DNA of 33,404 nt from Burkholderiaceae bacterium (GTDB lineage: Bacteria; Pseudomonadota; Gammaproteobacteria; Burkholderiales; Burkholderiaceae). Each line of letters begins with the position of its first letter. The first letter of the stretch is position 1. Shown piece after piece: positions 31,179-33,404 of the stretch. The translations under genes were made by a program, and so were the position numbers. The notes beneath the pieces are model-generated. The model searched no databases. It was not told the DNA's origin and worked only from the letters and a program-made list of their open reading frames with translations. The stretch spans positions 126,698 through 160,101 of the forward strand of contig CANFMT010000002.1 of the NCBI GenBank assembly GCA_947448415.1, in the 5' to 3' direction.

Positions 31179-33053
31179 ATGTTCACGCCAGTCTTTGGAG
31201 CCTTGCAAGCAAATGATTTGGAGCAAGCCGAATCTCTTCTAAAAGGGATTCTGGTTTCTTCGCCAGGCAATCCTGATGCTCTACATTTATTGGGGGTGGT
31301 TTATGGCATGCAGGGGCGACCTAATGAGGCCTTAGATTATTTTCAACAGTGCTTAGCAGTGGCACCTCAAAATGCCATGTTGCGTTTTAATTTAGCAAAA
31401 GCATTGTCTACTTTGCAAAGAGATAAAGAGGCGCTTGAGCACCATGAACAGGCGACTATCTTGGATCCCGCCAATGCAGAAATTTGGGTCAATTACGGTA
31501 GAAGCCTTGATAACCTGAGACAGCGCGAAGAGGCTTTAGTCTGTTATGAGAAGTCTGCCGAGTTAAACCCCAATTTGATGGAGGCCTGGTTTAACAAGGG
31601 CAAAATTTTGGGGGAGCTAAAGCGCTATCAAGAGGCGCTGTACTCCTATGTGAGGGCTTATCAGTTAAGACCAGACGAACCCTTTTTACTGGGGATCATA
31701 TTGCATTACAAGATGTTGATTTGTGATTGGTCGGATTTAGATGGCCTATATCACCGTGTACAGCAGGATTTAAGGCAGGGTCAAAAAGTTGTTGAGCCTT
31801 TTGGTTTTCAGGGAATTTCAGATTCAGAAAGCGATCTATTGCTGGCAGCAAAAATATTTGCCCAAGAGCGATATCCAGCATCCCAAAATACTCATCATTC
31901 ACCTAATAACGTAGGTGGTAAAAAAATCAGAGTAGCCTACTTGTGTGGTGAATTTAGGGATCAGGCAACTTCGGTACTCATGACTGGTGTTTATGAGTCA
32001 CACGACCCCGAAAAATTTGAGATTTTTGCTTTAGATAATGGATGGAATGACAAGGGTGTATTGAGAGCCCGCATGGAAAAGGCATTTAAGGAAATTATCG
32101 ACATTAGCACCATGCCTGATTTAGCTGTAGCCCATTTGATCAAAGAGCTGAACATAGACATTCTGGTGAATTTAAATGGCTACTTTGGGGAAGCGCGATC
32201 GAATGTATTTGCCCAACACGCTGCGCCAATTCAAGTCAATTTTCTGGGATTCCCGGGTACATTAGGTGCGTCTTATATAGATTATTTGATTGCAGATGAA
32301 ATCGTCATTCCCCCTGCGAGTCGCGAGCATTACATTGAAAAAATTGCCTACATGCCTCATAGCTATCAGGCGAATGATTCAAGCAGGATTATTGCTGATA
32401 GGCAGTTTTCTAGATCTGAATTGGGATTGCCAGAGCAAGGCTTTGTATTCTGTTGCTTTAATAATAATTACAAGATTACCCCTCAAACTTTCGATAGCTG
32501 GATGAGAGTTCTGAAGGCCGTTGAAGGAAGCGTTCTTTGGTTAATTGAGGATAATATTTTTGCTGCAAATAATCTCAAGGCAGAGGCGCAAAAAAGGGGT
32601 GTATCACCTGATCGTATTATTTTTGCTTCACGATTGCAGTTGCCAGAGCATTTAGCCCGACACCGAAATGCTGATCTTTTCTTGGATACTTTGCCCTATA
32701 ACGCTCATACCACTGCAAGCGATGCATTATGGGCGGGGCTGCCAGCATTAACTTGTATGGGCAATACCTTCCCTGGAAGGGTGGCCTCCAGCTTATTAAA
32801 GGCTATAGATTTACCCGAATTAATTACTCACTCAATGGGTGATTACGAGTGCCTTGCAATTGAACTAGCCAATAACCCCGAAAAATTACAAGCTATCAAA
32901 TATAAGTTGTTGGCGCATCGACAAAGTAAGTCTTTGTTCAATACCCAACTGTTCACTAGAAATTTAGAGGTCTTGTACCAGAAAATGGCCAAGCGCTATC
33001 GAGAAAATCTAGAGCCAGAGCACCTTTCTGTAGGCTCTACCCTTGACGCATAA
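31179..33053 (+). CDS. TPR and O-GlcNAc transferase (GT41/SPINDLY)-like protein
   Basis: Protein of 624 residues. The N-terminal ~165 residues are four to five TPR units (DALHLLGVVYGMQGRPNEAL, then EIWVNYGRSLDNLRQREEAL). After a linker, a GT41-type domain runs from about 240 to 610: KIRVAYLCGEFRDQATSVLM, FCCFNNNYKITPQTFDSW (K422, the UDP-contact Lys) and YNAHTTASDALWAGLPALT (H500, T501, T502, D505). These support sugar-nucleotide binding and protein O-glycosylation, probably cytoplasmic. The usual SDFxxHPTSH motif is changed: the His positions carry Q253 and V257. No clear Shine-Dalgarno; it lies 31 bases after the methyltransferase gene. Confidence 0.88.
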   Translation: MFTPVFGALQANDLEQAESLLKGILVSSPGNPDALHLLGVVYGMQGRPNEALDYFQQCLAVAPQNAMLRFNLAKALSTLQRDKEALEHHEQATILDPANAEIWVNYGRSLDNLRQREEALVCYEKSAELNPNLMEAWFNKGKILGELKRYQEALYSYVRAYQLRPDEPFLLGIILHYKMLICDWSDLDGLYHRVQQDLRQGQKVVEPFGFQGISDSESDLLLAAKIFAQERYPASQNTHHSPNNVGGKKIRVAYLCGEFRDQATSVLMTGVYESHDPEKFEIFALDNGWNDKGVLRARMEKAFKEIIDISTMPDLAVAHLIKELNIDILVNLNGYFGEARSNVFAQHAAPIQVNFLGFPGTLGASYIDYLIADEIVIPPASREHYIEKIAYMPHSYQANDSSRIIADRQFSRSELGLPEQGFVFCCFNNNYKITPQTFDSWMRVLKAVEGSVLWLIEDNIFAANNLKAEAQKRGVSPDRIIFASRLQLPEHLARHRNADLFLDTLPYNAHTTASDALWAGLPALTCMGNTFPGRVASSLLKAIDLPELITHSMGDYECLAIELANNPEKLQAIKYKLLAHRQSKSLFNTQLFTRNLEVLYQKMAKRYRENLEPEHLSVGSTLDA

Positions 33054-33058
33054 AGCCA

Positions 33059-33082
33059 AACGCCACCTTCGAGGGTGGCGTT
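33059..33082. terminator. Hairpin terminator between OGT-like gene and ssrA
   Basis: Inverted repeat AACGCCACC (33059-33067) / GGTGGCGTT (33074-33082) with a six-base loop. On the minus strand the stem is followed by TGGCTTTATG, 22 bases past the tmRNA CCA end, and can end ssrA; on the plus strand it follows the OGT-like stop by five bases, with only a weak T tract. Confidence 0.65.
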
Positions 33083-33103
33083 AGACTATTACATACTTCA
33101 AAA

Positions 33104-33404
33104 TGGTGGAGTCGGCGGGAATCGAACCCGCGTCCGCAAATCCTCCACAACAAGTTCTACATACTTAGTCATATCATTTAATTTAGCCAGCTAGTCACAG
33201 ATTGACATGTTCCACACTGGCGATTCACTAAGTTTTCGTACTATTCTTCGTGACGCAAAATAGTCTTATCTCTTGTATATGACCCTGATGTAGCTTGCGC
33301 TACCTGACCCAAGAGAGAATCAGTTCAGGGGCAACCGCAATTAAGCGGCTAGTGCGTAACGTTCGTCGTTAGCAGTTATTACATTCCCATTGATTTACGA
33401 GATA
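33104..33404 (-). ncRNA. ssrA: tmRNA (ssrA), 5' end outside window
   Basis: Transfer-messenger RNA that frees stalled ribosomes by trans-translation. On the minus strand the 3' end reads GCCGACTCCACCA, preceded by the T-arm GCGGGTTCGATTCCCGC. The tag frame (33373-33341) encodes ANDERYALAA followed by TAA, the betaproteobacterial-type tag. The pseudoknot region lies between tag and 3' end. About 300 bases are present; the 5' tRNA-like part (a few tens of bases) is beyond the right edge. Confidence 0.95.
33341..33373 (-). other. tmRNA tag-peptide reading frame
   Basis: Within ssrA, GCT AAC GAC GAA CGT TAC GCA CTA GCC GCT TAA: ANDERYALAA with the resume codon GCT at 33373-33371. The C-terminal LAA is the standard ClpXP/ClpAP degradation signal. 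Confidence 0.93.

Noticed and set aside
1..33404. Insertion sequences, prophage, CRISPR array or integron
   Set aside because: No transposase, integrase, phage or Cas-like protein, no regularly spaced repeats and no terminal inverted repeats were seen.

Overview
The window looks like a chromosomal stretch from a betaproteobacterium of the Burkholderiales, most plausibly a Polynucleobacter-like freshwater bacterium. The tmRNA at the right edge encodes the tag ANDERYALAA, which fits that group. There are five Bug/TctC-type periplasmic receptors, base composition is moderate, gene packing is tight, and I see no insertion sequence, prophage, CRISPR array or tRNA gene. The genus is inferred, not proven.

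Left part (1-5333): a SulP anion transporter with a STAS domain (cut by the left edge), a DUF2177-type membrane protein, a universal stress protein, an M23 peptidase and an enolase-superfamily acid-sugar dehydratase-like enzyme. Next (5385-11356) comes a minus-strand operon with a 2-hydroxyacid dehydrogenase, a DapA-like lyase, a TAXI solute receptor and a fused TRAP permease. A divergent 3-hydroxyacyl-CoA dehydrogenase-like gene lies beside it. Together these suggest uptake and breakdown of an unidentified hydroxy- or sugar acid.

Middle (11385-16056): an MFS exporter, a cytochrome b561 next to a cytochrome c', a site-2 protease, two small genes of 55 and 45 codons, a DODA-type extradiol dioxygenase and the fluoride channel CrcB. 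The minus-strand block 21612-16101 is one probable operon: Bug receptor, MmgE/PrpD protein, 2-hydroxyacid dehydrogenase, two half-size chromate-family transporters, second Bug receptor. It reads like an organic-acid uptake and catabolism unit with an unusual transporter partner.

Right part (21703-33404): an ABM-fold monooxygenase, a Bug receptor plus alpha/beta hydrolase pair, and a LysR-controlled divergon (Bug receptor plus a ModA-like binding protein with no signal peptide). Then come the tRNA hydroxylase TrhO, a plus-strand run (Bug receptor, carboxymuconolactone decarboxylase-like protein, pirin, methyltransferase), a TPR/O-GlcNAc-transferase-like protein, and the 3' part of ssrA. No intergenic stretch exceeds 300 bases. 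The best leads are the receptor/PrpD/CHR operon, the apparently cytoplasmic ModA-like protein behind a LysR switch, the TRAP-TAXI catabolic cluster, and the OGT-like protein with an altered active-site motif.
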